Shown piece after piece: positions 53,261 through 61,371 of a stretch of 64,000 nucleotides of DNA; positions within the stretch are counted from its first letter, which is position 1, and each line of letters opens with the position of its first letter. Origin of the DNA: Enterococcus_D entomosocium (GTDB lineage Bacteria; Bacillota; Bacilli; Lactobacillales; Enterococcaceae); NCBI RefSeq assembly GCF_030441895.1, contig NZ_JARJAS010000013.1, one strand, 5' to 3'. The notes beneath the pieces were generated by a model that had not been told where the DNA came from, did not search any database, and saw only the letters and a list, made by a program, of their open reading frames with translations. The position numbers and the translations under genes were made by a program.

Positions 53261-53563
53261 ATGAACAAATTATCGATCTTATTCGTATGCGGTGCAGGTC
53301 TTGGCAGCAGCTTTGCGGCTCAGATGTCAACAGAAGATGTCTTAACGAAATTAGGAGTGGAGGCGAAATTGGATCATGTCGATATCTCATCAGCAGTATC
53401 AATGAAACCAGACATCATCATTACGGCAGAGAATTTTCGGACGCAATTTGAAAAGTTTGCTTTGGACCCGACAACCGCAATCATTTATTTACGCAACATC
53501 GTTTCAAAACCAGAAATCGAAGAAAAAATCATCCCAGTATTAACGGAAAAAGGCGCACTGTAA
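53261..53563 (+). CDS. PTS EIIB component, ascorbate/SgaB-like family
   Basis: 100 residues with phosphocysteine loop FVCGAGLGSSFA (Cys10). SD AAAGGGG. Partner of the EIIC that follows. Confidence 0.9.
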   Translation: MNKLSILFVCGAGLGSSFAAQMSTEDVLTKLGVEAKLDHVDISSAVSMKPDIIITAENFRTQFEKFALDPTTAIIYLRNIVSKPEIEEKIIPVLTEKGAL

Positions 53564-53594
53564 GGAAGAGGCATGACGAAGGGAGTTTGAAAAA

Positions 53595-54884
53595 ATGGGC
53601 ATCATCAATTTTATCATTGATAATATTTTAACGCAGGCATCGATCACGATCGCTTTGATCGCGATGTTAGGGCTGTTGCTTCAGAAAAAGTCAGCAGGTC
53701 AAGTCATTTCAGGAAGTTTGAAGACGCTATTGGGCTTCCAGGTTTTAAGCGCTGGTTCTAGCATCATCGTCGGTAGTTTGACCTATTTCGGCGAGATTTT
53801 CACAGAAGGATTCGACATGCAAGGCATAATCCCTTCCATCGAAGCCATCAACGGGCAAGCGATGAATGAGTTGGGCTTGGGTCGGGACATAGCGCTGACA
53901 TTTTTAGCCATCTTTGTTTTTAATATTTTATTGGCACGCTTTACAAAATGGAAATATATTTTCTTGACGGGTCAAGCCATTTTATGGATGGCGACCATGA
54001 CGACGGTCTTTGGCTATTTCGCTGGTTTACGGGGCGTTGTCTTGATTCTTGTCGGTGGGTTGATTGGGGCGATCTTTGCCGTAGCGATGCCAGCGATGGC
54101 TCAGCCCATCATCCGCAAAGTCACTGGTTCAGACGACATTGCTCTCGGACATTTTTGTACGATCGGCTACCTCTTTGAAGCAGGCGTTGCCTATCTGTTT
54201 GGAGAAAGAGGCGAGAAGAAAAAATCGATCGAAGACATCAAACTGCCACGTTCTTTTGAATTTTTACAAGACACCTATCTTTCTGTCATGGTCGTGATGG
54301 TTCCACTGTATATCGTGACGGTCTTGTTTGCTGGAGAAACCTTTGCTTCTACGCTCTCTGGTGATCAAAACTATATCATGTATGCCTTCTTGCAAGCCAT
54401 CCAATTCGTGGTTGGGGTCTATGTTTTGCTAGCCGGTGTGCGGTTGCTCTTAGGCGAGATTGTCCCAGCGTTTCGTGGGATCGCCATGAAATTGGTGCCC
54501 GATGCAAAACCCGCACTCGATTGCCCGGTGTTCTTCCCATATAGCCCAAACGCAGTTATTTTAGGCTTTATTACTACAACGATTGGGACAGTCATCGCCA
54601 TGTTCGTTTTACCAGTCTTTGGCTTGGCGATGATCTTGCCGGGGATGCTGACGAACTTCTTTGCCGGCGGTACCGCTGGGATCTTCGGCAATGCGGTCGG
54701 TGGACGTCGAGGGGCGATCATCGGAGGGATCTTCCACGGTTTCTTCATTACGTTACTACCAGCACTACTTGTGACGATCTTCAATCAAATGGGCTTTGTT
54801 AACGCTACGGCAACTGATGTGGATACCGTCACGGCAGCCCTGCTATATGCTTGGATCATCAGTCCATTGTTGAAAAACTTTTAA
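53595..54884 (+). CDS. PTS EIIC component, UlaA/SgaT family
   Basis: 429 residues, ten or more hydrophobic segments. LTGQAILWMATMTTVFGYFA and the FAGGTAGIFGNAVGGRRGA loop parallel the EIIC at 11490-12740, at moderate similarity. Sugar unknown; the downstream aldolase and kinase suggest a pathway through a ketose bisphosphate. Confidence 0.9.
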   Translation: MGIINFIIDNILTQASITIALIAMLGLLLQKKSAGQVISGSLKTLLGFQVLSAGSSIIVGSLTYFGEIFTEGFDMQGIIPSIEAINGQAMNELGLGRDIALTFLAIFVFNILLARFTKWKYIFLTGQAILWMATMTTVFGYFAGLRGVVLILVGGLIGAIFAVAMPAMAQPIIRKVTGSDDIALGHFCTIGYLFEAGVAYLFGERGEKKKSIEDIKLPRSFEFLQDTYLSVMVVMVPLYIVTVLFAGETFASTLSGDQNYIMYAFLQAIQFVVGVYVLLAGVRLLLGEIVPAFRGIAMKLVPDAKPALDCPVFFPYSPNAVILGFITTTIGTVIAMFVLPVFGLAMILPGMLTNFFAGGTAGIFGNAVGGRRGAIIGGIFHGFFITLLPALLVTIFNQMGFVNATATDVDTVTAALLYAWIISPLLKNF

Positions 54885-54902
54885 TCGCTAGGAGGAAGAC
54901 GC

Positions 54903-55295
54903 ATGTTCTCTTTTTTCAAAAAAGAAAAAAAGCCCACAGAAACACCAGCGGTTCCTTTGACCGCTGAAGAAAGCCAAGAGGCAGAAGCGCTTATTGCAAC
55001 ACTAGAAAGTCAGTTGCAAGCAGAAACCGACATCGACGAACAGGCAAAATTGTATGAAGCGTTAGGCTTAGCCCAGGCAAAACTTTCTCGCACAGAAGAA
55101 GCGATCGACGCATTGGAAAAAAGTTTGCAGGCGAAGAAATCGATCGGGGACGGCTACAAAAAACTGATGTCCCTTTACAATGCTCAGCGTGCCGCCGCCG
55201 CACGAAATGGCGACGATGCAAAGATCGACTATTACATGGATAAAATGGAAGAAATGCGGCAAATCGCCAAACAACTTACGATCAGCGGCAATTAA
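54903..55295 (+). CDS. Small TPR-like protein of the PTS operon
   Basis: 130 residues. A basic N-terminus (FSFFKKEKKP), an acidic helix, then two or three TPR-like helical hairpins (AKLYEALGLAQAKLSRTEEA, IDALEKSLQAKKSIGDGYKK). SD AGGAGG. Not an enzyme by sequence; may be a scaffold. Unknown. Confidence 0.7.
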   Translation: MFSFFKKEKKPTETPAVPLTAEESQEAEALIATLESQLQAETDIDEQAKLYEALGLAQAKLSRTEEAIDALEKSLQAKKSIGDGYKKLMSLYNAQRAAAARNGDDAKIDYYMDKMEEMRQIAKQLTISGN

Positions 55296-55317
55296 ACTAG
55301 ACGAGGTGGAATCAAGG

Positions 55318-56184
55318 ATGTATACAACATTAAAAGAAGTAACGAAAACAGCAGAAGCATTGAATTTTACAGTGGGGGCTTTTAATACCCATAATTTAGA
55401 AATGCTGCCAAGCATGCTGCGGGCAGCCAAAGAGATGGGGGCACCTATCATCATTCAAACAAGTATCGATACGGCGAAATACATCGGCTATGATGTCTTG
55501 GTCAATGTCGTCAAAACGATTGCCGATCACGAGCTGGTGGACGCTGTCTTGCATTTGGACCATGCCAGAGATTTCGATGAGATCAAAGCGGCGATTGATA
55601 GCGGCTATAGCTCGGTGATGTATGATGGTTCGCATTTGCCCTTCAAAGAGAATATTTTGAAAACGCGCGCAGTCGTAGAATACGCCCATGCCCATGGGGT
55701 GTCCGTCGAAGGAGAACTAGGAACGATCGGCGGCACAGAAGAAGGCATTCATGTGGAAGAAGACGATAAAGTCTTCACACGCCCAGAAGATGCAGTAGAA
55801 TTTGTCGCTGCTACTGGCGTCGATGCGCTAGCCATCGCTATCGGAACCAATCACGGCCAATTCCGCTCCAAAACCGAAGTGAATGTTGCGTTATTGAAGA
55901 AGATCCATGCAGTCGTCGACGTGCCGCTAGTCATTCATGGAGGAACTGGCGTCAAAGAAGAAGATTATCCTGAATTGATCAATAACGGCATTCGCAAGTT
56001 TAATGTAGGTACTGAATTGTTGGTCAATTGGACGAAGATTGCGAAAGAAAATTTTGGGGCAACGGAAGTCAACAAATCATTGCGCCACAACGTGATCCCA
56101 TCCAATGAAGCCATCAAAGAAATCGTCAAGCACAAGATCGGCCTTTTCATGAATACGAAAGCGCCGACTGCGATCGGCAAATAG
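55318..56184 (+). CDS. Class II ketose-bisphosphate aldolase (fructose/tagatose type)
   Basis: 288 residues from ATG 55318 (SD GAGGTGG). Zinc and substrate motifs: AFNTHNLEM, LHLDHARDFDEI, SVEGELGTIGG, AIGTNHGQF, VIHGGTGV, FNVGTEL. Cleaves a ketose 1,6-bisphosphate to DHAP and an aldehyde. Stop codon abuts the kinase ATG. Confidence 0.92.
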   Translation: MYTTLKEVTKTAEALNFTVGAFNTHNLEMLPSMLRAAKEMGAPIIIQTSIDTAKYIGYDVLVNVVKTIADHELVDAVLHLDHARDFDEIKAAIDSGYSSVMYDGSHLPFKENILKTRAVVEYAHAHGVSVEGELGTIGGTEEGIHVEEDDKVFTRPEDAVEFVAATGVDALAIAIGTNHGQFRSKTEVNVALLKKIHAVVDVPLVIHGGTGVKEEDYPELINNGIRKFNVGTELLVNWTKIAKENFGATEVNKSLRHNVIPSNEAIKEIVKHKIGLFMNTKAPTAIGK

Positions 56185-56805
56185 ATGGTACGCAAAAAGA
56201 TGCTTGTTTTATTGGCAGGCAGCCCTGGGACTGGAAAAAGTTATTTACTGAATCTGCTGAAGGCACGTTTTCCCGATCTTTTCGCTCTTACGCCAGATGA
56301 AATCAAAGAGTGCTATGCCGAATCCCTTGGCTTTGATTCATTGGCAGAAAAAGCCCAGATCGAAAAGCAGTATGTTTGGCCTTTTTACTATCAGTCATTG
56401 GGCTTGTATATGTCTCTAGGAAAACGCTTGGTGGTCTCGGAATACCCCTTTAGTGAAAAGCAGAAGCCCTTGCTGACTTTTCTCGCTCAAAGTTATGGCT
56501 ACGACTGCTTGACCATACGTTTGACTGCCTCGTTTGAAACCTTATGGGAAAGACGTTTCATACGTGATCGAGCGGATGACCGTCATTTGAGTTTTATCAT
56601 GGAACGATACCATTACGGGGATGTGCTGGAAGATAGACAAGCTGCAACCAACCATATAACCAAAGAAGCGTTTCGGCAAATCATCACCGATCGCCGTTAC
56701 GATGACTTTCAGTTAGGGGAGCTTATCGAAGTCAATGTGGAAGATTACAAGCAAGTGGATTATCGTCCGTTGATCGAGAGAATCGCAATTGAGCTAAGTA
56801 AATAA
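56185..56805 (+). CDS. P-loop kinase/ATPase of the PTS operon
   Basis: 206 residues. Walker A LAGSPGTGKSY, a second-strand LTPDEIKECY, and an RRFIRDR lid-like segment. Fits small-molecule kinases (zeta/AAA_33 type). Its place after the aldolase suggests that it phosphorylates the imported sugar phosphate to the bisphosphate. Inference from context only. Confidence 0.75.
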   Translation: MVRKKMLVLLAGSPGTGKSYLLNLLKARFPDLFALTPDEIKECYAESLGFDSLAEKAQIEKQYVWPFYYQSLGLYMSLGKRLVVSEYPFSEKQKPLLTFLAQSYGYDCLTIRLTASFETLWERRFIRDRADDRHLSFIMERYHYGDVLEDRQAATNHITKEAFRQIITDRRYDDFQLGELIEVNVEDYKQVDYRPLIERIAIELSK

Positions 56806-56807
56806 GC

Positions 56808-56858
56808 AAAGCAGTGGGCGTTATACCTGTTCTAGGTACATGCCAACTGCTTTTTTTT
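56808..56858 (+). terminator. Terminator of PTS operon 2
   Basis: AAAGCAGT / ACTGCTTT with inner TACCT / AGGTA, T8. Confidence 0.8.
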
Positions 56859-57011
56859 ATGAGCTATTTCTCATGACTCAGCTTTTGGGGAAGTTTAGCT
56901 GTCACAGCAAGACGGATTGTTTCTTATGTCTCAGAAGACTTTCTTTTGCAAAACCGCCGATTTCCTCTAGAATAAGAAGCATAACAGAGAAATGGAAAAG
57001 GCGGGGAATGG

Positions 57012-57611
57012 ATGAAAGATTATTTTGCGCAATACAAACGCCTGTTATCGATCGCTGAAGCAGGTTTGTACTATGGCAAAGATGTGTACGATAAGGAACG
57101 ATACCAAGAAATCAAAGAGTTGGCATTGCATTTGATGAGTACCGTCGTGGATCAAGACGCAGCTGCGTTGACCCTTTTAACAGAAAAAAATGAGGGGTAT
57201 CCTACACCTAAAGTCGACGTACGAGCATTGATCCAAAAAGACGAAAAAATCTTGCTAGTGGAAGACAGCCTGACGAAAGAATGGTCACTGCCGGGTGGCT
57301 ATGCAGAGATTGGCTTGACGCCTCGGGAAAACATCAAAAAAGAAGTGCTGGAAGAAACCGGTTTGCTAGTAGAGGTGAAGGAGCTGCGAGCAATTTTTGA
57401 TACGAATCTAAGACAAGACATTCCGCAAGTGTTTCAATACTATAAGTTGGTCTTTGAATGTGAGGTTCTGGCAGGGGACTTTATCAAAAACAGTGAAACC
57501 TCCAACAGCGATTACTTTGCGTTGAACGAGTTGCCAAAGCTTTCCATCAAGCGCACCACCAAGGAACAGCTGGAGCAATTGGTGAATGAGAAGTCGTTAC
57601 ACGTTGATTAG
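57012..57611 (+). CDS. NUDIX hydrolase with N-terminal Nudix_hydro_N domain
   Basis: 199 residues. N-terminal helical domain (about 1-60, YFAQYKRLLSIAEAGLYYGK) typical of Nudix_hydro_N, then a NUDIX domain with GGYAEIGLTPRENIKKEVLE followed by ETGL; the usual Arg-Glu pair reads Lys-Glu. Such enzymes hydrolyse nucleoside diphosphate derivatives. Confidence 0.88.
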   Translation: MKDYFAQYKRLLSIAEAGLYYGKDVYDKERYQEIKELALHLMSTVVDQDAAALTLLTEKNEGYPTPKVDVRALIQKDEKILLVEDSLTKEWSLPGGYAEIGLTPRENIKKEVLEETGLLVEVKELRAIFDTNLRQDIPQVFQYYKLVFECEVLAGDFIKNSETSNSDYFALNELPKLSIKRTTKEQLEQLVNEKSLHVD

Positions 57612-57726
57612 AAACAACTAAGGGTAAGATGTTGGAAAAAGCGTTTTATTGGTTTTTTTAACCGGATAATATTTACTTGCAGATAAAGTTGGTTTATGAT
57701 TGATTTCGTCGTTTTCATTATAAAAA

Positions 57727-57757
57727 AATCAAGCAATGGCGACACCTTTGCTTGATT
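57727..57757 (+). promoter_or_regulatory. Leader hairpin directly before the permease SD
   Basis: Perfect AATCAAGCAA / TTGCTTGATT with an 11-nt loop, ending 3 bp before SD GGAGGAG. No T run. No purine riboswitch motifs are seen. May affect translation or mRNA stability. Confidence 0.5.
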
Positions 57758-57772
57758 GCTGGAGGAGTAAAA

Positions 57773-59083
57773 ATGAAGAATCAAATCAATTCCTTTTTTG
57801 GGCTGGATGTCTTACAAACAACGGTTAAACGAGAAATCTTAGCTGGTTTTACCACCTTTATCTCAATGGCCTATATTCTATTCGTCAATCCAACGGTCCT
57901 TGGGGCATCTGGGATGGACGAAGGTGCCGTCTTTACAGCAACGGCGCTAGCCAGTGCATTGGGCTGTATCTTGATGGGGGTTTTAGCAAAATACCCGATC
58001 GCTACGGCACCCGCATTAGGGATCAACGCCTTCTTTTCTTATTCAGTTTGTATTGGAATGGGGGTTCCATGGCAAACAGCATTAGCGGGTGTGTTTGTGG
58101 CATCACTGATTTTCATCGTGATCACGATCTTCAAATTAAGGGAGCTGATCATTGATGCGATCCCTGCTGATTTAAAATACGCCATCTCTGGCGGGATCGG
58201 TCTGTTCATCGCCTTTTTGGGACTGAGCGAAGGCGGGATCATCGTTTCCGACGATTCGACCCTTGTGGCACTAGGCTCATTGAGTGTCGGTACGACGTGG
58301 CTGACGATTTTTGGTCTAGTGATCACTGCCGTCTTGATGGTTCGCAGAGTTCCTGGTGGAATTTTTATCGGGATGGCCGCAACAACTGTTTTAGGTCTTT
58401 TGACTGGCTTGATCCAAGCACCATCCAGTATCGTTTCTGCTGCACCAAGTATTTCTTCCACATTCTTAGTGGCGCTAAACCATGTAGGAGACATCAACTC
58501 CCTGCAAATGTGGGTCGTAGTACTGACTTTCTTACTCGTCACTTTCTTTGATACCGCAGGCACCTTGGTGGGGCTTGCCAACCAAGCAGGCTTCATGAAA
58601 GACAACAAAATGCCGCGGGTCGGCAAAGCACTTGCTTCTGACTCCACCGCCATGCTCGCCGGTTCTTTATTAGGGACCTCACCAGTAGGGGCGTATGTGG
58701 AATCTTCCGCTGGGATCGCCGTGGGCGGTCGTTCTGGCTTGACTGCTGTGACGACTGGAATTTTCTTCTTGTTCGGCTTGTTCTTTTCACCATTGCTATC
58801 CGTTGTCACTTCTCAAGTGACGGCACCAGCACTGATCGTCGTAGGTGTATTGATGGCGCAATCGCTGCGAGAGATCAAATGGCACGAAATGGAAATCGCA
58901 ATCCCAGCCTTCTTGATTCTATTAGGCATGCCGTTGACCTACAGCATCTCCGATGGGATCGCGTTGGGCTTCATCTTTTACCCAATCACCATGTTAGCAG
59001 CCAAACGCGGCAAAGAAGTCTCACCGATCATGTACGGCTTGTTCTTTGTCTTTCTTGGGTTTATGTGGATTTTGAATGTGTGA
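57773..59083 (+). CDS. NCS2-family purine (hypoxanthine/guanine-type) permease
   Basis: 436 residues from ATG 57773 (SD GGAGGAG). AzgA/PbuG-type: REILAGFTTFISMAYILFVN, APALGINAFFSYSVC, TFFDTAGTLVGLANQAG, GTSPVGAYVESSAGIAVGGR. About twelve to fourteen helices. Proton symport of hypoxanthine, guanine or adenine. Confidence 0.92.
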   Translation: MKNQINSFFGLDVLQTTVKREILAGFTTFISMAYILFVNPTVLGASGMDEGAVFTATALASALGCILMGVLAKYPIATAPALGINAFFSYSVCIGMGVPWQTALAGVFVASLIFIVITIFKLRELIIDAIPADLKYAISGGIGLFIAFLGLSEGGIIVSDDSTLVALGSLSVGTTWLTIFGLVITAVLMVRRVPGGIFIGMAATTVLGLLTGLIQAPSSIVSAAPSISSTFLVALNHVGDINSLQMWVVVLTFLLVTFFDTAGTLVGLANQAGFMKDNKMPRVGKALASDSTAMLAGSLLGTSPVGAYVESSAGIAVGGRSGLTAVTTGIFFLFGLFFSPLLSVVTSQVTAPALIVVGVLMAQSLREIKWHEMEIAIPAFLILLGMPLTYSISDGIALGFIFYPITMLAAKRGKEVSPIMYGLFFVFLGFMWILNV

Positions 59084-59126
59084 GGGACAATTTAAGAGTA
59101 GGAATTGTATTCCTATATGAAATGAA

Positions 59127-59161
59127 AAAACAGTCAAGCTTGAGGCTTGGCTGTTTTTTTA
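59127..59161 (+). terminator. Terminator after purine permease
   Basis: AAAACAGTCAAGC / GCTTGGCTGTTTT, T7. Confidence 0.85.
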
Positions 59162-59651
59162 TTTGGAATAACTGGAAAATAGATGTGAACATTGATTTTT
59201 AAAATGTCTATATGATAGTACGTATGATTGAGGATTTTCTATTCAATCAGAAATAGTCAGAGTTGTGTTCTAACTACTATTGAGAAGAACGCTACCTCTC
59301 AATAAAAAAGTGATTTGATTTTCAACTTATAATTTTTCACCATATTTAGCTTTAAGGTGAAATATAAAATATCCTGAGAGATGTTGTTTCAGTTTTCCAT
59401 TCTTATTTTTTACAATTTCTTCAACTGATCTATTTCATTATAATATCTTGTTAAAATTGTGGTAGCTGTTTAATATACTGTTTGGCTTCACTTTAATTAT
59501 TTTTAAATTATCATTAAATAGAAATAGTTTATAGGAAATGGATATTTTTAGCTTATTTTTTCAAATATCATAGATCAAATAAGGTATGATTAAATGAATA
59601 TACAATGTTAAGATAGGTATAGTGATTTTGATTTGAATTGGAGGTGTGTAG
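59162..59651. other. AT-rich gene-free stretch before the Mga-like gene
   Basis: No coding sequence seen. One inverted repeat TATTGAGA / TCTCAATA (59278-59304). The abrupt drop in GC marks the border of an AT-rich block that continues through the regulator and surface protein. Confidence 0.5.
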
Positions 59652-61130
59652 ATGAAAAACTTACAACTGAAGTTTATTGCTGACCCGACAACTGTTCGTT
59701 GGTTTCGGATACTAAACCTTTTTGAACGCACTCAAATAGCGACCAAAGGCCAATTAGCTAAACTAAATGAAGTTTCTGAACGGACGATTTTAACTGATAT
59801 AAACAAGTTAAAAGAATATTTTTCTGATAGTGCTAAAATTGTTTCAACCAATAATGGCTATCTTTTCGAAAAAAAGAATTCCCTACGATTTATTGAACAA
59901 AAAGAAAAGCTATTGCAAAATGAAATTCTGTTTGAATTGTTAGGGAATATTTTCTATGGTGAACTAGAGGATGTAGCGGAATTGATTGACCGTTTTCACC
60001 TTTCTGAAACGTCTTTTCGACGCTATTTGAGACGAATTGAGCCGGTTCTTAAAGAATACGGCTTAAAACTATCACTTACTCCAATTGATTTAAAAGGTGA
60101 TGAAGCAAACATCCGAAAATTTTTCAAAGACTTTTATTATGAAGGAGAAATGACCCCTCACACGTTGGTTCCTCCTAAAGAGATTCATGGATTAATCTAT
60201 CAGACTTTTTTATCGAAGTTAACTGAAGCATCAGTTGGAACAGGTACTTCGCCGATTGAATTTTATTACAGTCTATATATTGCTATTGAGCGAGTACGAC
60301 AAGGAAAAACAATCAAAGTACCATCAAAGCTTTATAAAAATGTAATGAATAGCAAGGACTCCAATAATCTACTTTTGATCCAGCAAAGAATTCAAAAGAA
60401 CTATCAAGTTGAATTAGGAGTAAACGAGCTTTGTTGGTTATATTTAGCTACTATTGCCAAGCGTCCTTTTGATCGAGTCGATCAAGATAAACTATTTTGT
60501 GAACTGTTACAATTAAATGATTCTTTAACTGATCTAACGGAAAATTATCTAAAAAACTACTTTCCAGAATTACACACAACCGAACTATTTTGGGTTTTCG
60601 ACGCTTTTTTCCTTTCGAGATATATCAATCACTTGATTTCTCCGGTCCAAAATAAAATAATGTCTGAGATTATAGAAAAAACCAAGTTTGAATGTAAAGA
60701 ATCATACATGAAAAATCGCCATTTTCTGCGCTCCTTTCTATTTAAATTAGATCTAACAGAAGACTTTTTGGAAGATATGGCGACTAGCTTAACATTGCTA
60801 TCAGAAAGACTGCGGGAACAATGGTTATACAAAAGGAAGAAAATTGTTTTTTTATTAGAGGGCGATCTATATGTTTGTCAAATGATAAAATCTCGAGTTT
60901 TTCAATATTTTGGTGATCGGCATCAAATCTTTTTCATTACGATTCCTGCTTTGACGGAAGATTTTTTGAATCAAGAAGATATTGATCTAGTTGTCACGAA
61001 TTATAGTGAATATCTATCAGAGTATAATCTAAGTACCAACTGGTTACTATTAAAAACAGTACCTGATAAACAGGACTGGGAACTATTATTCAGAACAGTC
61101 GAACCTCAAATGTTCGAACTTATAAAATAA
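59652..61130 (+). CDS. Mga-like transcriptional regulator
   Basis: 492 residues. N-terminal tandem HTH (RTQIATKGQLAKLNEVSERT and DVAELIDRFHLSETSFRRYL), then a PRD-like helical middle and a C-terminal EIIB-like part (KIVFLLEGDLYVCQMIKSRV). This is the Mga/AtxA architecture that controls virulence or surface genes in streptococci and enterococci. SD GGAGGTG. Directly upstream of a large surface protein gene, its probable target. Confidence 0.83.
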   Translation: MKNLQLKFIADPTTVRWFRILNLFERTQIATKGQLAKLNEVSERTILTDINKLKEYFSDSAKIVSTNNGYLFEKKNSLRFIEQKEKLLQNEILFELLGNIFYGELEDVAELIDRFHLSETSFRRYLRRIEPVLKEYGLKLSLTPIDLKGDEANIRKFFKDFYYEGEMTPHTLVPPKEIHGLIYQTFLSKLTEASVGTGTSPIEFYYSLYIAIERVRQGKTIKVPSKLYKNVMNSKDSNNLLLIQQRIQKNYQVELGVNELCWLYLATIAKRPFDRVDQDKLFCELLQLNDSLTDLTENYLKNYFPELHTTELFWVFDAFFLSRYINHLISPVQNKIMSEIIEKTKFECKESYMKNRHFLRSFLFKLDLTEDFLEDMATSLTLLSERLREQWLYKRKKIVFLLEGDLYVCQMIKSRVFQYFGDRHQIFFITIPALTEDFLNQEDIDLVVTNYSEYLSEYNLSTNWLLLKTVPDKQDWELLFRTVEPQMFELIK

Positions 61131-61154
61131 TTAAATAATAAACATATTTTTAGT

Positions 61155-61194
61155 CTATTCGAAAGCAGGGAAAGCCTTTTGAATAGGCTTTTTT
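61155..61194 (+). terminator. Terminator with a competing hairpin
   Basis: Terminator stem AAAGCC (61171-61176) / GGCTTT (61186-61191) and T6. An alternative stem CTATTCGAAAG (61155-61165) / CTTTTGAATAG (61176-61186) overlaps it, so the two folds exclude each other. Confidence 0.55.
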
Positions 61195-61228
61195 ATGCTG
61201 TATTTCCCCCCAGGGTGAAAAATACGAT

Positions 61229-61257
61229 TTTTGTATTCAAAAGCAACCTTATATACT
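61229..61257 (+). promoter_or_regulatory. Likely promoter of the surface-protein gene
   Basis: TTTTGT (61229-61234), 17 bp, TATACT (61252-61257). An inverted repeat AATAC / GTATT overlaps the -35 region and could be a regulator site. Confidence 0.5.
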
Positions 61258-61371
61258 CTTCTTTAGAACTTAGTTTCCTTTTATGACTATGCGGATTCGA
61301 AGGTGACTGCCTGAATAATAAATGATCATGATTTGAGAAATTGAAGCGAAAAGAATAGGAGTGTTAGGAAA

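Noticed and set aside
57612..57772. Purine riboswitch before the NCS2 permease
   Set aside because: The conserved purine-aptamer loops are absent; only a simple hairpin is present.
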